DNA from: Oryctolagus cuniculus
Taxonomy: Eukaryota; Chordata; Mammalia; Lagomorpha; Leporidae
Direction: 5' to 3'
NCBI RefSeq assembly: GCF_964237555.1
Contig: NC_091442.1
Coordinates: 54,906,011-54,970,010, forward strand
Length of the DNA: 64,000 bases
The notes beneath the pieces are model-generated. The model worked only from the letters and a program-made list of their open reading frames with translations, made no database searches and was not told the DNA's origin. A program made the position numbers and the translations under genes. Position 1 is the first letter of the stretch, and every line of letters begins with the position of its first letter. Positions 10,970-22,534 of the stretch are shown here, piece after piece.

Positions 10970-11141
10970 GGTTGTTCCATTTAAAAGAAAAAAAGAAAAC
11001 AAACCACAAAACCGGGAGTAATGTACTTTATCTAGAGGGTTTTTGCGCAGATCAGATGAACGGTGTGGGGAGGCATGTTACCATAACGTGATGCTTCAGG
11101 CGCTGGATCCCAGAGTGCCAGCGGCTTCTTCTGGATCGCAG

Positions 11142-11299
11142 GTGGACCTTCACTTCATGAAGAAAATCCCCACTGGGGCGGAGGCCTCCAACGTGCTGGT
11201 TGGAGAGGTAGACACACTGGACCGCCCCATCGTGGCCTTCGTGAGGCTGTCCCCAGCCGTCCTTCTCTCGGGCCTGACGGAAGTGCCCATCCCAACAAG
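11142..11299 (+). CDS. SLC4A8: SLC4A8 exon, residues 286-338
   Basis: Acceptor gatcgcag, donor ACAAG/gtaggg. It encodes V-D-L-H-F-M-K-K-I-P, then G-A-E-A-S-N-V-L-V-G-E-V, then F-V-R-L-S-P-A-V-L-L and T-E-V-P-I-P-T-R: the core of the band-3 cytoplasmic fold. It ends with two bases of Arg-338. A 60-bp tandem duplication starts 33 bases after the exon. Confidence 0.96.
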
Positions 11300-11332
11300 G
11301 TAGGGGCAGAGGGGAAGCTCCACGCGGTCCAG

Positions 11333-11452
11333 CGAAAGTGCAGGTCTGCCCGAGCGCTCGTGCCAATGGTTAACATCAATGCTCTGGGGATTCGAAAGTG
11401 CACGTCTGCCCAAGTGTTCGTACCAACAGCTAGCATCGATGCTCCGGGGAAT
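11333..11452 (+). repeat. Tandem duplication, two 60-bp units
   Basis: Units 11,333-11,392 and 11,393-11,452 both begin cgaaagtgca and contain gtctgccc, and share about 80% of bases. Nearly all differences are transitions. It lies 33 bases after a coding exon. Confidence 0.85.
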
Positions 11453-11899
11453 GGTTTTTGATTAATCACAAGGCAGGTGCGTTCTAAGACTTTCAGGGCT
11501 ATGACCTCGCAGTACCTGCAGCCTAGAAGTGCAGATCTGAGGGGCATTCAAAGAGCATAGCAAGGGCCAGTCATTTGTTGTCATCAAAGCCCGAGTCTTA
11601 CTGTCCCAGGTCTCCAAGCCAAGGTAGAGGAGTCTCTGGCCACAGTTCTGCAAAGCTTTGTATGGTTTTCACATGTGCCTGCATTTGTTTGAGAGACTGT
11701 CCCTGCGCTCGGAAGTGGGGGCTGCTGGTGATGCAGAGCCCAGTGATCAGAGGGCAGTCAGATGTCCAAACGCCAAGTGGACTCCTCTACAAGGATTGGT
11801 TGTTTCAACTTCCTTCTCTCTCTTCTCTCCCTGCTGTTTTCTTGTTAGAAAAATGAATGGGAGTCAAATAACCTTGGATTTGCACAATAAGGCCAAGTT

Positions 11900-12203
11900 T
11901 CTTTTAAAGATTTATTTGAAAGGCAGAGTTATGGGGCGGGGGGTTGGGGGGGGTGGGGGGAGGGAGATCTTCCATCTGGTTCATTCCCTAAGTGGCCACA
12001 ACGACCAATACTGGGCTAGGCTGAAGGCAGGAGCCTGGAACGCTGTCCAGGTCTCCCACAGGGTGTCAGGGGCCCAAGTACTTGGGCCATCTGCTGTTTC
12101 TTTCCCAGGATTGCAAGTGGAGCAGCCAGTACTTGAACTGGCACTCATGGGGGATGAATTTGGCTCATATGACTTAACTGCTGTTCCACAATGCTGGCTC
12201 CAG
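11900..12203 (-). mobile_element. C-repeat SINE with G-rich expansion
   Basis: Where other copies have (GA)n this one has a G-run array at 11,933-11,964. Body ends acaatgctggctcc. Confidence 0.88.
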
Positions 12204-12499
12204 TCAGGTTAAGTTTTTAAAAAGCATCCTTTCTATAGCCGGGAATTGTGTCAACGGACATGCTAAGAAATGTAACTACTTTATTGAATAATGTTAAACA
12301 AACAGCTTCCACTGTCCAGAGTAGGGCTGTTAGGTCCAGACAATGCCAAGTGCTCTGTCATTGGTGTGTCTCCTTTGTTTTGGTGGCACAGTAATTATTC
12401 TGTTAGATAGCAGAGAAAAATGTCACACTGTTTAGAGAGGAGTAAGCTGTCACCTCTCTGTGTTTGCTTAGTAGTTTCCTCCTCTGTGTGTCCTGCCAG

Positions 12500-12587
12500 G
12501 TTTTTGTTTATCTTGTTGGGTCCAGTAGGGAAAGGCCAGCAGTACCACGAGATCGGCAGGTCCATGGCCACCATCATGACAGATGAG
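12500..12587 (+). CDS. SLC4A8: SLC4A8 exon, residues 338-367
   Basis: Acceptor cctgccag, donor GATGAG/gtacgt. It encodes F-L-F-I-L-L-G-P-V-G-K-G and Y-H-E-I-G-R-S-M-A-T, a strongly conserved strand and helix of the cytoplasmic domain. It enters in phase 2 and leaves in phase 0. Confidence 0.96.
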
Positions 12588-13482
12588 GTACGTGCAACTT
12601 CTCCTTTCCTTTCGTGAGTGCTGAGTGCGTGTGTGTTCTGTGTCGGGCGCTGTGCTGGTTTCAGGGGGAGAATCACTGCAATTGCAGCATCTGCCGGCCA
12701 GCAAGCGGTTCCGAGCGCTCTGCTGAGAGCTGGCTGAGGAAGGCTAAGTCCTCCGGGGATTTTGCTTCCTTATGGAGTGATCAAGGATGCAGAGAACCTT
12801 TTTTTTTTTCCTGGGAAAATTACTGCTGAGTGTGATATAGAGGGAGAGATATTAAGGCTGACATAACTTGCTAGAAACAGAAAGTTAACTAAATGCATCC
12901 AAGCTGTTCACATACAGAAACCTCACTCCCTTTCCACGTAGATGAAAGCAGTTGTCTAAGGTCAGGGGTGTGGCCTCAGGCAGGGTAGTGTGAGTGTGCT
13001 GACTTGCCTGTGCCAAGGCAACCAGACTGGGTGCATTGTGCATTCCCTGGTGAGGACGGTGCTCAGCCGCAGAGCTGGGCTGAGAACACATGTGTCTTAG
13101 TGGACACAGAGAGGCGTGAGCCATGTGTCCCCAGCCCGTCACCATTGGGAAGCTTAGCTCCTTACTCATTAGGAAGTCCATCGTCTTCCCAACCATTAAG
13201 ATCAGGAGCATTTTCCCTGGAACCTTTCTTTCCTACTTTGTGTAGCTAACAGAATTGTACAACTTGAGAATCACTGCTTCTTACATTAGCATACATATAT
13301 TTAGTTCTCTTTGACCCATATTCATTTTTAAAAGTCCTTCTATCCTGACATTTTTCTAAAGTTTTCTGTCTCACAGATCCCCATGACAGAGGTAAAAAAT
13401 AAGAGGCTTTGTGCATCCATCCCTGTATCCTCCGGTGATGGTTTGCCCTTGCAGCTTTCCTGAGGGCTTTTTCTTCCTGTAG
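12588..13482. other. Intron, no recognised element
   Basis: Unique sequence with a T9 at 12,801-12,809; I see no repeat family or extra exon. Confidence 0.5.
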
Positions 13483-13629
13483 ATTTTCCACGACGTGGCA
13501 TATAAAGCCAAAGAGCGAGATGATCTCTTGGCAGGCATTGATGAGTTCCTAGACCAGGTGACAGTGCTGCCTCCAGGAGAGTGGGACCCCTCCATTCGAA
13601 TCGAGCCACCCAAAAACGTCCCTTCCCAG
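13483..13629 (+). CDS. SLC4A8: SLC4A8 exon, residues 368-416
   Basis: Acceptor cttcctgtag, donor TCCCAG/gtaatg. It has exactly 49 codons and phase 0 at both ends. It encodes I-F-H-D-V-A-Y-K-A-K, G-I-D-E-F-L-D-Q-V-T-V-L-P-P-G-E-W-D-P and R-I-E-P-P-K: the dimer-arm region of SLC4 cytoplasmic domains. Confidence 0.96.
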
Positions 13630-14367
13630 GTAATGTATGTGCGTTAGCCCAGCGGCTAGTGCTGCCAATGTCACTGCAGGGGCCTGACAAAGCAAAGATC
13701 ACGTGGGTCTACCCTGAGCCCAGAGACGGCCCTGCTCCAGGGCACCCAGGCCATCAGAACTCTGACACTAGCGCAGCTGCAGGGACACAGACTGGCTCAG
13801 GTGTGACGGGGTCAGGCAACCTTGCAGATTTGAAGACTGATGTCGAATGGCAGGCATTCTTAGGAGTATATCGTGTAGGAAGCCCTCCAGTGAAAAGACC
13901 AAGTTGTGCAGAAAGGGCAAATGAAGTTCTTTGAAGGTGGAAAGAAAGCTCCCATGGTGCACCAGCACCAGGCCATGTGTTTTGTGTGCGTTCAGCCTCC
14001 CCAGCAGCATTCTCCTCCCCCTGCCCCCAGGATGCTGTTAGCCCTGGTTGTACACATGACGGCCAAAGCCATCTCCCAGGGCAAGGTGCAGAGGCAGAAT
14101 GAAGATCGCACAAAGCAGATTTGCAGCTGAGACTTAGGTCATCTCGGCTGCCCCCATTTCTCTATTTCCAGACAAGACACCAGAATTGACTGCTGGAAAA
14201 GAAAGAAAAATTAGGCATCCCCCCGCCCCCCCCCCCTCCGGAAAGTTGATAAACCGCATCACATTAGCAAATGCATTTGAGAGCTGCAGGCGTTTTTTGG
14301 TTGCTTTGGGATTACTTCTCCCACAGTAAATGCTGACTCTGCTAACTTTGTGGTCCTCTGTTAACAG

Positions 14368-14468
14368 GAGAAAAGGAAAATGCCTGGCGTTCCCAATGGA
14401 AACGTTTGCCACATAGAACCCGAGCCGCACGGGGGCCACAGTGGGCCAGAGCTTCAGCGCACTGGGCG
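14368..14468 (+). CDS. SLC4A8: SLC4A8 exon, residues 417-450
   Basis: Acceptor ttaacag, donor GGGCG/gtaagt. It encodes the low-complexity linker between the cytoplasmic domain and the membrane (K-R-K-M-P-G-V-P-N-G, H-G-G-H-S-G-P-E-L-Q-R-T-G-R). The linker is one of the less conserved parts and here has the SLC4A8-type sequence. The following intron is the longest in the window (6.66 kb). Confidence 0.95.
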
Positions 14469-14654
14469 GTAAGTCTCCCGGCATGCGCAGCTCCCTGGGC
14501 GGAGGTTGCATAAAAGAATGAGGCGTCCTCTTTGCTTGCAGCTTTCTCTGCAGTTGGAATTTAACGGCTGGGGATGACTTTAGAAACGAAACCACTGATT
14601 ATGCGTATTGTGAATATGTCAAATTGTCATTCAGGTTTCTCAAGCCATCATTTT

Positions 14655-15015
14655 CTATGTCACTTGCACTCCTTCCTGCACAATCTTCCCTGATATGAAC
14701 CCTTTTCCCTTTCCTCATCTGCTAACTCCTGCTAGCATCCTTTGTCTCAGCTCAGGTGTCACTTCCTTGGGGAGCCATCCAGGCCCCTGTAGATGAAGTT
14801 GGGTGTTCCTGCTGGGTGACGCCACAGCACTGAGCTCTAACCCCCTTTTCCCACCGTAGCCTGTATCATATGTTGTGATTGTTGTTTGAGTCGATGTCTT
14901 TCCTGTTAGGCTGTTAGCTCTCAGAGGGCAGGGGCTGCGTTCTGTTCTGGCACCTGGCCAGGACCCTGCAGAGTAGACGCTCTATTTGATGAGTGATGCC
15001 TAACTGTAGCATGGA
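14655..15015 (+). repeat. L2 3' end
   Basis: tcacttccttggggagccatccaggcccc ... gttagctctcagagggcaggggctg...tctggcacctggccaggaccctg is a near-complete sense L2 end. Confidence 0.8.
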
Positions 15016-15397
15016 ATGGACTAGGTGCAGATAAATGCCGAGTGACCATTTCAGGTTAAGGAGCTCCCTTAGGGGAGGAAGACGGAAACTGAGATGCATG
15101 TGTCTCTGAATAGGCAGCCTACTCTTGTAGGCCAAGATTTTAAGGACAGATATCTAAGAAGGAGGCTCTTATTGGCAGGGGAAGAAAGCAAGCCCCCGAG
15201 TAGGAGGTTTGGTTCCCCAGGTGAGAAGGTGATATTTGGGGCTGGCATGACATGCAGAGGTGTCCCTGGACCTTGGGAGGAGGTTCAGGCTGTGGCTGTG
15301 GCTCTGTGAGTTACGCTGTGTCTCAGCAGGATCTGCGGGGTGGAGCTGGGACCACAGAGGCAGCTTTACCTTCTCTACTCTCTTGTTTGTTTGTTTC

Positions 15398-15698
15398 AAG
15401 ATTTATTTATTTATTTGAAAGTCAGAGTTACACAAAGAGGGAAGGAAAGGCAGAGAGAGAGAGATTCAATTGATTCACTCCACAGTTGGCTGCAATGGCT
15501 GGAGCTGTGCTGATCCGAAGCCAGGAGCTTCTTTCGGGTCTCTCACAGGTCTCCCAGGACTTGGGCCATCTTTTACTCTTTCCCAGGCCATAGCAGAGAG
15601 CTGGACCGGAAGTGGAGCAGCCAGGACTTGAACCGGCACCCATATGGGATGCTGGCACTGCAGGTGGTGGCTTTACCTGCTACACCACAGTGCTGGCC
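15398..15698 (-). mobile_element. C-repeat SINE
   Basis: gatttatttatttatttgaaagtcagagttac tail side; ends accacagtgctggcccc, abutting the next copy. Confidence 0.9.
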
Positions 15699-15713
15699 CC
15701 TCCCTTGCTTCTT

Positions 15714-16090
15714 CTTCTTCTTCTTCTTCTTCTTCTTCTTTTTTTTTTTTTTTTTTTTTGACAGGCAGAGTGGACAGTGAGAGAGAGAGAGAGAGAGAGA
15801 AAGGTCTTCCTTTGCCATTGGTTCACCCTCCAATGGCCGCCGCGGCCGGTGCGCTGTGGCCGGCGCACCGTGCTGATCCGATGGTAGGAGCCAGGTGCTT
15901 CTCCTGGTCTCCCATGGGGTGCAGGGCCCAAGTACTTGGGCCATCCTCCACTGCACTCCCTGGCCACAGCAGAGAGCTGGCCTGGAAGAGGGGCAACCGG
16001 GACAGAATCCGACGCCCTGACCAGGACTAGAACCCGGTGTGCCGGCGCTGCAAGGCGGAGGATTAGCCTAGTGAGCCGCGGCGCCGGCCA
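15714..16090 (-). mobile_element. Young C-repeat SINE with 15-bp target-site duplication
   Basis: Perfect flanks CCTCCCTTGCTTCTT at 15,699-15,713 and 16,091-16,105. The tail has grown into (CTT)n followed by T runs. Confidence 0.94.
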
Positions 16091-16105
16091 CCTCCCTTGC
16101 TTCTT

Positions 16106-17171
16106 TCTTTTCTTCCTCCCTTGCTTGGAGTTGCTTTCCTTATTCTTCTAGCCTCAGTCCTCTGATCACTGGAAACACAGGGTTGTTTTGGAATTGTGGG
16201 GATCAATGTGTTTTTCCAGTATTGGAAATTGAGGACGAAGCCAGGGGAGGAGACAGGGAACCAGGAGGCATGGCACTGCACTAGTGGGGTCCTGACCGGA
16301 GTACACGTCTGGTTTTAGGTTTGTGTTTGAGGGTGCAGGCAGATAGCTCTGCCCTGGAAGGGAGCATTGGTGGAAAGCAGAAGCCCTCTGATTGGAGGGA
16401 GTCTCAGAAAAGAACGACCACCCAGAGTGAGCGAGGCCTTTCCTTGGAAGTTGGGAGAGCTCTGAATTGGGTGGGGAGGCCAGGTCCTGAGCGGCAGGTC
16501 CGGGGAAGCATCTGCCCTTGGAACGGATCCCAGGACTGAGACTGTCCTGGGGAGGTAGTGCTTACTTCAGCATGGATTTGATCATTTTCCAGAGTTACAG
16601 TTTACCTTTTGTATATAAAAGTTAACTCCCTAGGACTTCCGGAGTTTGAAAGTAGTGGATTTGAGGGCAAGAGGGTGTCTTCCCAAACACAAGCCGTGCA
16701 GAGGTGCGGTTTCCAGGAAAGCAGAGTAAACTAGGATCCCAGGCTTTTTGAGAGGGCTCCTTTGTGCTCAGTTGCACACGGGGGGTCAGGAGACCAGGAG
16801 GTTGGCTCAACAGTTATTAGATCTCAGAAATGGTACCTGATGGCTGGAAAGAAAATCTCAGATTGCCAGGACCATGCACAAACCATAGGTACTCTGCCTC
16901 ACAAAGTCAAAGGGGGTTTGAAGGTGTTCTTACATAACGTCGTGTCAGAAATTTCTGGAATTGACAGAGCTGAAAGGAAGCCCTGGGCTCAGAGCTTACT
17001 TCTGCTTGGCCTGAGAGACGATGTTTCCTCTTCCTGAGCTGCTGGTGTTTTCCTTTGAGCCCTTGGTAAAGGGTCTCGAGACACATGCCCTTCCTCCTGT
17101 GTAGGCCCTTCGGCCTGTTGCCTAATGCCTGCATCAGGCGTCACAGTTCCAGGCCAGCCCAGGTGCCTTTT
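16106..17171. other. Intron, no recognised element
   Basis: Unique sequence; short ORFs only. Confidence 0.5.
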
Positions 17172-17520
17172 CTTTCTTTTTTTTTTTAATTATTATTTAA
17201 GAAAAAATTATGTGAAAGGCAGAGTTACAGAGAGAGGGGATGAAAGAGGGAGAGAAAAAAAAAATCTTGCATCTGCTGATTTACTCCCCAAATGGCCACA
17301 ATGGCCAGGGCTGGCCCAGGCCAAAGCCAAGGGCCAGGAACTTCATCCAGGTCTCCTATGTGGGTGCAGAGGCCCCAAGGATTTGAGCCATCTTCTGCTT
17401 TCCCAGGCCATTAGCAGGGAGCTTGTTTAGAAATGGAGCAGTTGGGAATTGAACCGGTGCCCATATGGAATACTGGGGTTGCAGGCAGGCGGCTTGACCC
17501 ACTACTCCACAATGCCACTC
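17172..17520 (-). mobile_element. C-repeat SINE
   Basis: Tail ttttttttttaattattattt; body ends ccacaatgccactcc. Confidence 0.88.
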
Positions 17521-17594
17521 CTTCTCTGCAGGTGGACATCCTAGAAGTTTCTGGACCTTCCTACAGTGCACATTCTAAAAACACATTATCTTGG

Positions 17595-17956
17595 CCAGTG
17601 CCGTAGCTCACTTGGCTAATCCTCCGCCTGTGGCGCTGGCACCTCGGGTTCTAGTCCCGGTTGGGGTGCTGGGTACTAGTCCCTGTTGCTCCTCTTCCAG
17701 TCCAGCTCTCTGCTGTGGCCCAGGAGGGCAGTGGAGGATGGCCTGAGTGCTTGGATCCCTGTACCCGCATGGGAGACCAGGAGGAAGCACCTGGCTCCTG
17801 GCTTTGGATCAGCGTAGTGCCGGCCATGGCGGCCATTGGGGGACTGAACCAACGGAGGGAAGACCTTTCTCTCTGTCTCTCTCTCACTGTCTATAACTCT
17901 CTCTCTGTCTCTCTGTCTCTCTCACTGTTTAACTCTGCCTGGCAAAAGAAAAAAAA
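17595..17956 (+). mobile_element. C-repeat SINE with target-site duplication
   Basis: Flanks ATTATCTTGG at 17,585-17,594 and 17,957-17,966. The CT-rich end has an extra repeat of the ctctctgtctctc motif. Confidence 0.92.
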
Positions 17957-17966
17957 ATTATCTTGG

Positions 17967-19620
17967 GCTTTATGAATCTTCAGGCCATTTATTGTATTTC
18001 TTTGACATGCAAAAACCTGTTTTATGCATATTGTGTTGTACAACCTTGGGCAAAACTTGAGACTAGGGCATTGTTGTCCTTGTTGCATGGAAAGGCACTC
18101 AAAGACAGGGTAGAGTAGACTCAGAGGTGGGAAAGGAAACCGAGTTGAAATCAGTACTCCGAGGTCTGCGTTTTGTGACCCTCCGTGCCATCAGACGGGT
18201 GTCCTGATTCTCTCTGATGCTGACACTGGCAAGGACACCGCGTGTAGCAAAGAAGAAGGTGTGGCCAGACTGTTCCTGGGCCAGGAGAGCCACGGCAAGT
18301 AGGACACCCTAGAAAGGGGTTTTGCAGCATTGATTTATGCCCCTTACCAGGGATGCCCCTTTGGGGAAGGATAAATGAAAAGAAGAATGAGGAGCTTTAT
18401 CTCGATGACCCCCCTCCTCCCACACACACTTCAAACAGGGGTCCTCCGAGCACACCAGGCAGATGGCGGGCTGGCCGGCCGGAAGCCCTCCAGGGAGGGG
18501 CTTCCTGTGACCCTGTGCACGGCTGAGCCCTTTCTTGCATCAAGTGTGAATACGGATGCCTGTGTGCCTTGTGCCCCAACACCAGGACATCAAGGGCGGA
18601 GTTGAAAGGGAGGGGACGCCTGAGACCTGGAGAGGAGCCTCCATGCCTGGTTGATGCAATTAGGGTCTGATGTTATGTGTGCATGAGGTATGAGGCTGAC
18701 TCTGTAAACTGCTCAGATTAGTTTATTGATCTATGGTTATGCTGTCAGTAGGAGCCTCAGATCCCCCCACCGCCACCCCCCAGTCACCACCAGGCACAGA
18801 TGGCTTCCTCTCTGGCTTCCTCTCTCTGGCTTCCTCTCTCTGGCTTCCCGTGTCTCCTTTTTGCACAAGTCTTTCTTTCATCCTTGCTCACCCTGAAGAC
18901 ACCTCCTGTACCCCGGGCCTAAGTGGTCACAGTGGCCCCTCAGGGGTCTGAGTGGGGCAAGGCCCACTATTGCCGAAGGAGGCCTTTCTCCCAGAATCCT
19001 GCGCTTCCGAGGAAGCTTCCTGGTGGTGAGGAGCTGCTCGCCGTGCAGTAATAAGATGCTGTGTTTTCTGTGGACCAGAAACACTGGAACTCGCCCTCGG
19101 GAGTCACTGCTGCGTGGGAAGTCCTTGCGGGGCTGCTTTCCCAGAGGAGAAAGTGTCGCGACCAAGTGACGCTTTATTGCTAACTGGAGCCTTGGTCCCA
19201 AGCATGCGGTGGAACTTCTGTGATCTGGCTCAGAGCCTGCAGATGGCTCCAAACTTTACCCGAGCTAGGTGGGGCCAGAGCAGGCCAGACCAAGCAGCTC
19301 ACAGGCTGGGTTTGGCTCTCTGTCCTCAGCCCAGTCCCAGACTGCCACTGACTGCTGTAAGTTGAGGAAACGTGAATCCCAACTCCACCCACCAACGCCA
19401 GAGACAGAGAGCGTGTTGGGAAACAGAACAGTGTCTGGCCTGGGTCCCTGGACACCCATGGTCCCTGACTGGGGGAGGGCAGGGAGGGGAGAAGAGCACT
19501 GGCCGAGCCTGCTCTCCTGATGTGCAGATCCCAGGCCGCCTCACTCCTCCAGGCTCCTGGGCGGGAGAGGGAAAGACAGGGCTGGCTAAGCCTTCTCCCC
19601 TGAGTGGGCTGCTGCTGTTT
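17967..19620. other. Intron, mostly unique; short tandem repeat near 18,808-18,848
   Basis: ctctctggcttc is repeated three to four times with a period of about 14. No repeat family or exon recognised in the rest. Confidence 0.5.
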
Positions 19621-19629
19621 TTGCTGTTT

Positions 19630-19715
19630 TGGTCTCTCTCTATATCTATATCTATATCTATATACACTATATATATACATACACACTATATATATATAGA
19701 GAGAGAGAGAGAGAG
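19630..19715. repeat. Compound TATC/TA/GA microsatellite
   Basis: (CTATAT)n then (AT)n blocks then (GA)8. Confidence 0.85.
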
Positions 19716-20010
19716 TAGTATAAGAACTCCACACACCCACTGTTACCAACATTTTGCTAACCCTGTTCCATCCATTTCTTTCTACCTTTATTATTATGTT
19801 TTCTAGATTGGTTTTAAGCCAAATCACCAACTTCGTATCATTTCACCTGTAAATACCTCAGTATGTATCTCTGATAAGGACATCAATAAAAATAATTATT
19901 ATGCCGCTACAAAATCTTACAAAATTAACAGCCATTCTCTAAATTGCCTAACGCTCAGCCCGTATTAAGCTTTTTTTGTGATTATCTTAGTATTGTCTTT
20001 TAGAGTTCAT
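19716..20010. repeat. Old L1M-like 3' UTR fragment
   Basis: tgttaccaacattttgctaaccctgtt and cacctgtaaatacctcagtatgtatctctgataaggac follow the pattern of old L1M ends. Uncertain. Confidence 0.45.
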
Positions 20011-20279
20011 TGGTTTGACCCAGGGGTTGCTCAAGGTTGGTGCTTGGTTACTCTGTTCCCATTCGGTAGTAGCCCTCTTCCCCCCAACCCCATACAGTGA
20101 CTGCCCACATCCAGGAGTGCTCCCCCTCCTCCGAGCGGGATCTCCTGCCCCTGGTGTGTCCTATCCCTGGGGGAGTGGAAAGGACCCTGCAGTCCTTCCC
20201 CTAAGTCCTCTAGAATCTCCCCCTTGATTAACCCTTGAATCCACTCACCGCTCCTCCTCCCAGTCCACGCCCCCTTCTT

Positions 20280-20705
20280 CACATCGGCACAGGAGTGATC
20301 CTTCCAGAATGCTCCTGTTGATGGTCTTGCAACAACTGAGCATAGTGTTGGGATAAAGCTCTAATTCCTCAAAACAAGGTGCTTTGAGACTCAGCTCCTC
20401 CAACCCCACACACAGGATTATCCATCATGCTTCATGCAGCACCTCGAACCTGTAACGCACTCTCACACCTGGGCATTACCCCTGCTATCTCCTCTGGCCC
20501 AAAAGTGCCCCTCCCTGATCTGTGCTGCTGCATCCCCCTCCCGTCAGTGCCTGCCCCCCCCCCCCCCCCCCCCGCCACTGGCTGTTGGTCCTGGGGAGCA
20601 GGCTGTGGCTCTGTCTCGCTCACAGCTGCATCCCCGGTACATGGCTCAGTGCCCATGCCTGTATCTGCTACTCCTTGTCAATTGCATGAATGAATCATGC
20701 TGATT
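20280..20705 (+). repeat. L2 relic with C20 run
   Basis: ctcacacctgggcattacccctgctatctcctctggcc and the final attgcatgaatgaat fit a sense L2 end. A run of 20 C lies at 20,554-20,573. Confidence 0.6.
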
Positions 20706-21124
20706 TCTCAAGAGTAAGGAGCGTAGTTGTTCACAGTAGGAAAGAGCCTGGGATGGAGGTTTTTTAATGTAGACAACACGTAATAAAACTAACAGCTTTA
20801 ATATCTTGAGTTGGTTTTTCACATTTGCTTTTAACAGCCCAGAATTTAAGCTAATCCTTGCTTTCCTGTTAATTGTTTTTGAGTTCTTTAACTTGGTACC
20901 ATAATAAATGTATGCAAATTCATTATTTTTATGCTTGGGATAATCATTCAAATTTAGTCTAAGTCCTGCTTTTGGTTGCAAATAGAATCTTTGCTGACTC
21001 CAGAGAGCTCTCCTGTACTTGGTGTGGGGTTGAAGCCAAAGCATCCCGTCACTGTCACTGCTACGGAGCACTCTGAAGTGCTTTTCTGAAGGTAGTTAGA
21101 GGCCTGCCTGCCGTGTTTCCACAG
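20706..21124. other. Unique intron before the first membrane exon
   Basis: AT-rich, SINE-free for about 1.1 kb together with the L2 relic upstream. No element recognised. Confidence 0.5.
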
Positions 21125-21299
21125 GCTGTTTGGGGGCTTGGTGCTGGATATCAAGCGGAAAGCCCCCTGGTACTGGAGCGACTACCGGGATGCGCTAAGC
21201 CTGCAGTGTTTGGCGTCCTTTCTGTTCCTGTACTGTGCCTGCATGTCACCTGTCATCACCTTTGGGGGACTGCTCGGAGAAGCCACGGAGGGACGCATA
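21125..21299 (+). CDS. SLC4A8: SLC4A8 exon, residues 450-508 (membrane entry, helix 1)
   Basis: Acceptor gtttccacag, donor CGCATA/gtaagg. It encodes L-F-G-G-L-V-L-D-I-K-R-K-A-P, the amphipathic membrane-entry segment, then the first transmembrane helix (about residues 477-500, S-F-L-F-L-Y-C-A-C-M-S-P-V-I-T-F-G-G) and the loop G-E-A-T-E-G-R. It leaves in phase 0. Confidence 0.97.
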
Positions 21300-21540
21300 G
21301 TAAGGACTTTTAATCACTCTTAATCGTTCCAGCCAGGTCCTTTGAGGGGCTGGGGGTGGAGTTAGCTGGGCTTGGGCTAAGAAGGTCAGATTCTTTCTCC
21401 TGAATTGCTGTGCCCTTCTGACCACCTACCAAACAGCCATGTGCTTCTCCCCGGAGAACCGACCCTCATCTGCCCAGGGGAAGTGCCTCTGGCCCCAGGG
21501 GTGGACAGTGAGTCTATTGATGCCATTTGAAAGTGAGTCC

Positions 21541-21849
21541 GGGCCGGCGCCGTGGCTCAGTAGGCTAATCCTCTGCCTGTGGCGCCAGCACACCGGGTTC
21601 TAGTCCTGGTTGGGGCATTGGATTCTGTCCCGGTTGCCCCTCTTCCAGGTCAGCTGTCTGCCCTGCACCCCATGGGAGACCAGGATAAGCACCTGGCTCC
21701 TGCCTTCGGATCAGCGCGGTGCGCTGGCTGCAGCGCGCCAGCCTCGGCAGCCACTGGAGGGTGAACCAATGGCAAAAGGAAGACCTTTCTCTCTGTCTCT
21801 CTCTCACTGTCCACTCTGCCTGTCCAAAAAAAAAAAAAAAAAAAAAAAA
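21541..21849 (+). mobile_element. Young C-repeat SINE, internally deleted
   Basis: Normal head and A23 tail, but gtcagctgtctgccctgcacccc joins two parts that in other copies are separated by the 'ctgtggcccgggagtgcagtggagg...gcttggg' block. Confidence 0.92.
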
Positions 21850-21896
21850 GAAAGCTTGTGGGGCAGACGGCACCCTTGTCCTGCCCATAGATTTTT

Positions 21897-22247
21897 TTAA
21901 AAAATTTTTATTTATTTATTTGACAGGTAGAGTTACAGACAGTGAGAGGGAGAGACAGAGAGAATAGTCTTCCTACCATTGATTCATTCCCCAAATGGCC
22001 ACCACGGCCAGAGCCGCACCGATCTGAAGTCAGGAGCCAGGTACCTTTCCTTGGTCTCCTACACGGGTGCAGGGGCCCAAGCACTTGGGCCATCCTCCAC
22101 TGCCCTCCCAGGCCACCCTCCACTGCCCTCCCAGGCCACAGCAGAGAGCTGGACTGGAAGAGGAACAACTGGGACTAGAACCCGATGTCCATATGGGATG
22201 CTGGCGCCACAGGCGCAGGATTAACCCAGTACACCATGGCACCGGCC
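21897..22247 (-). mobile_element. C-repeat SINE with target-site duplication and inner duplication
   Basis: Flanks ctgcccatagattttt (21,881) and ctgcccatggattttt (22,248). The phrase ccctccactgccctcccaggcca is present twice in tandem at about 22,090-22,138. Confidence 0.92.
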
Positions 22248-22534
22248 CTGCCCATGGATTTTTGAGTACTAAATGGAGTCACTGAAGTATAGTCCTTAGT
22301 TGGGGAATTGGACACGGATGGATTTGGCCACTTAAATCATTAGAGAGGAATCTGTGTAGTATGTATTACGTGGTGTATACACATCCCTCTTGGTCAGGTG
22401 AACTGCAGGCAGGTTGCTGTCGGGGCACCGGGAAAGGGAAGGCAGGAATGGACATAGGCAGACACTGCCTTTTGCTGACGGGCTGTGAGCTGTGGACTCA
22501 CTGATGCCTTTTCTGCTTTTTCTTTCCCTCCCAG

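Noticed and set aside
19180..19830. 216-codon minus-strand ORF
   Set aside because: It runs through the TATC microsatellite and shows no family similarity.
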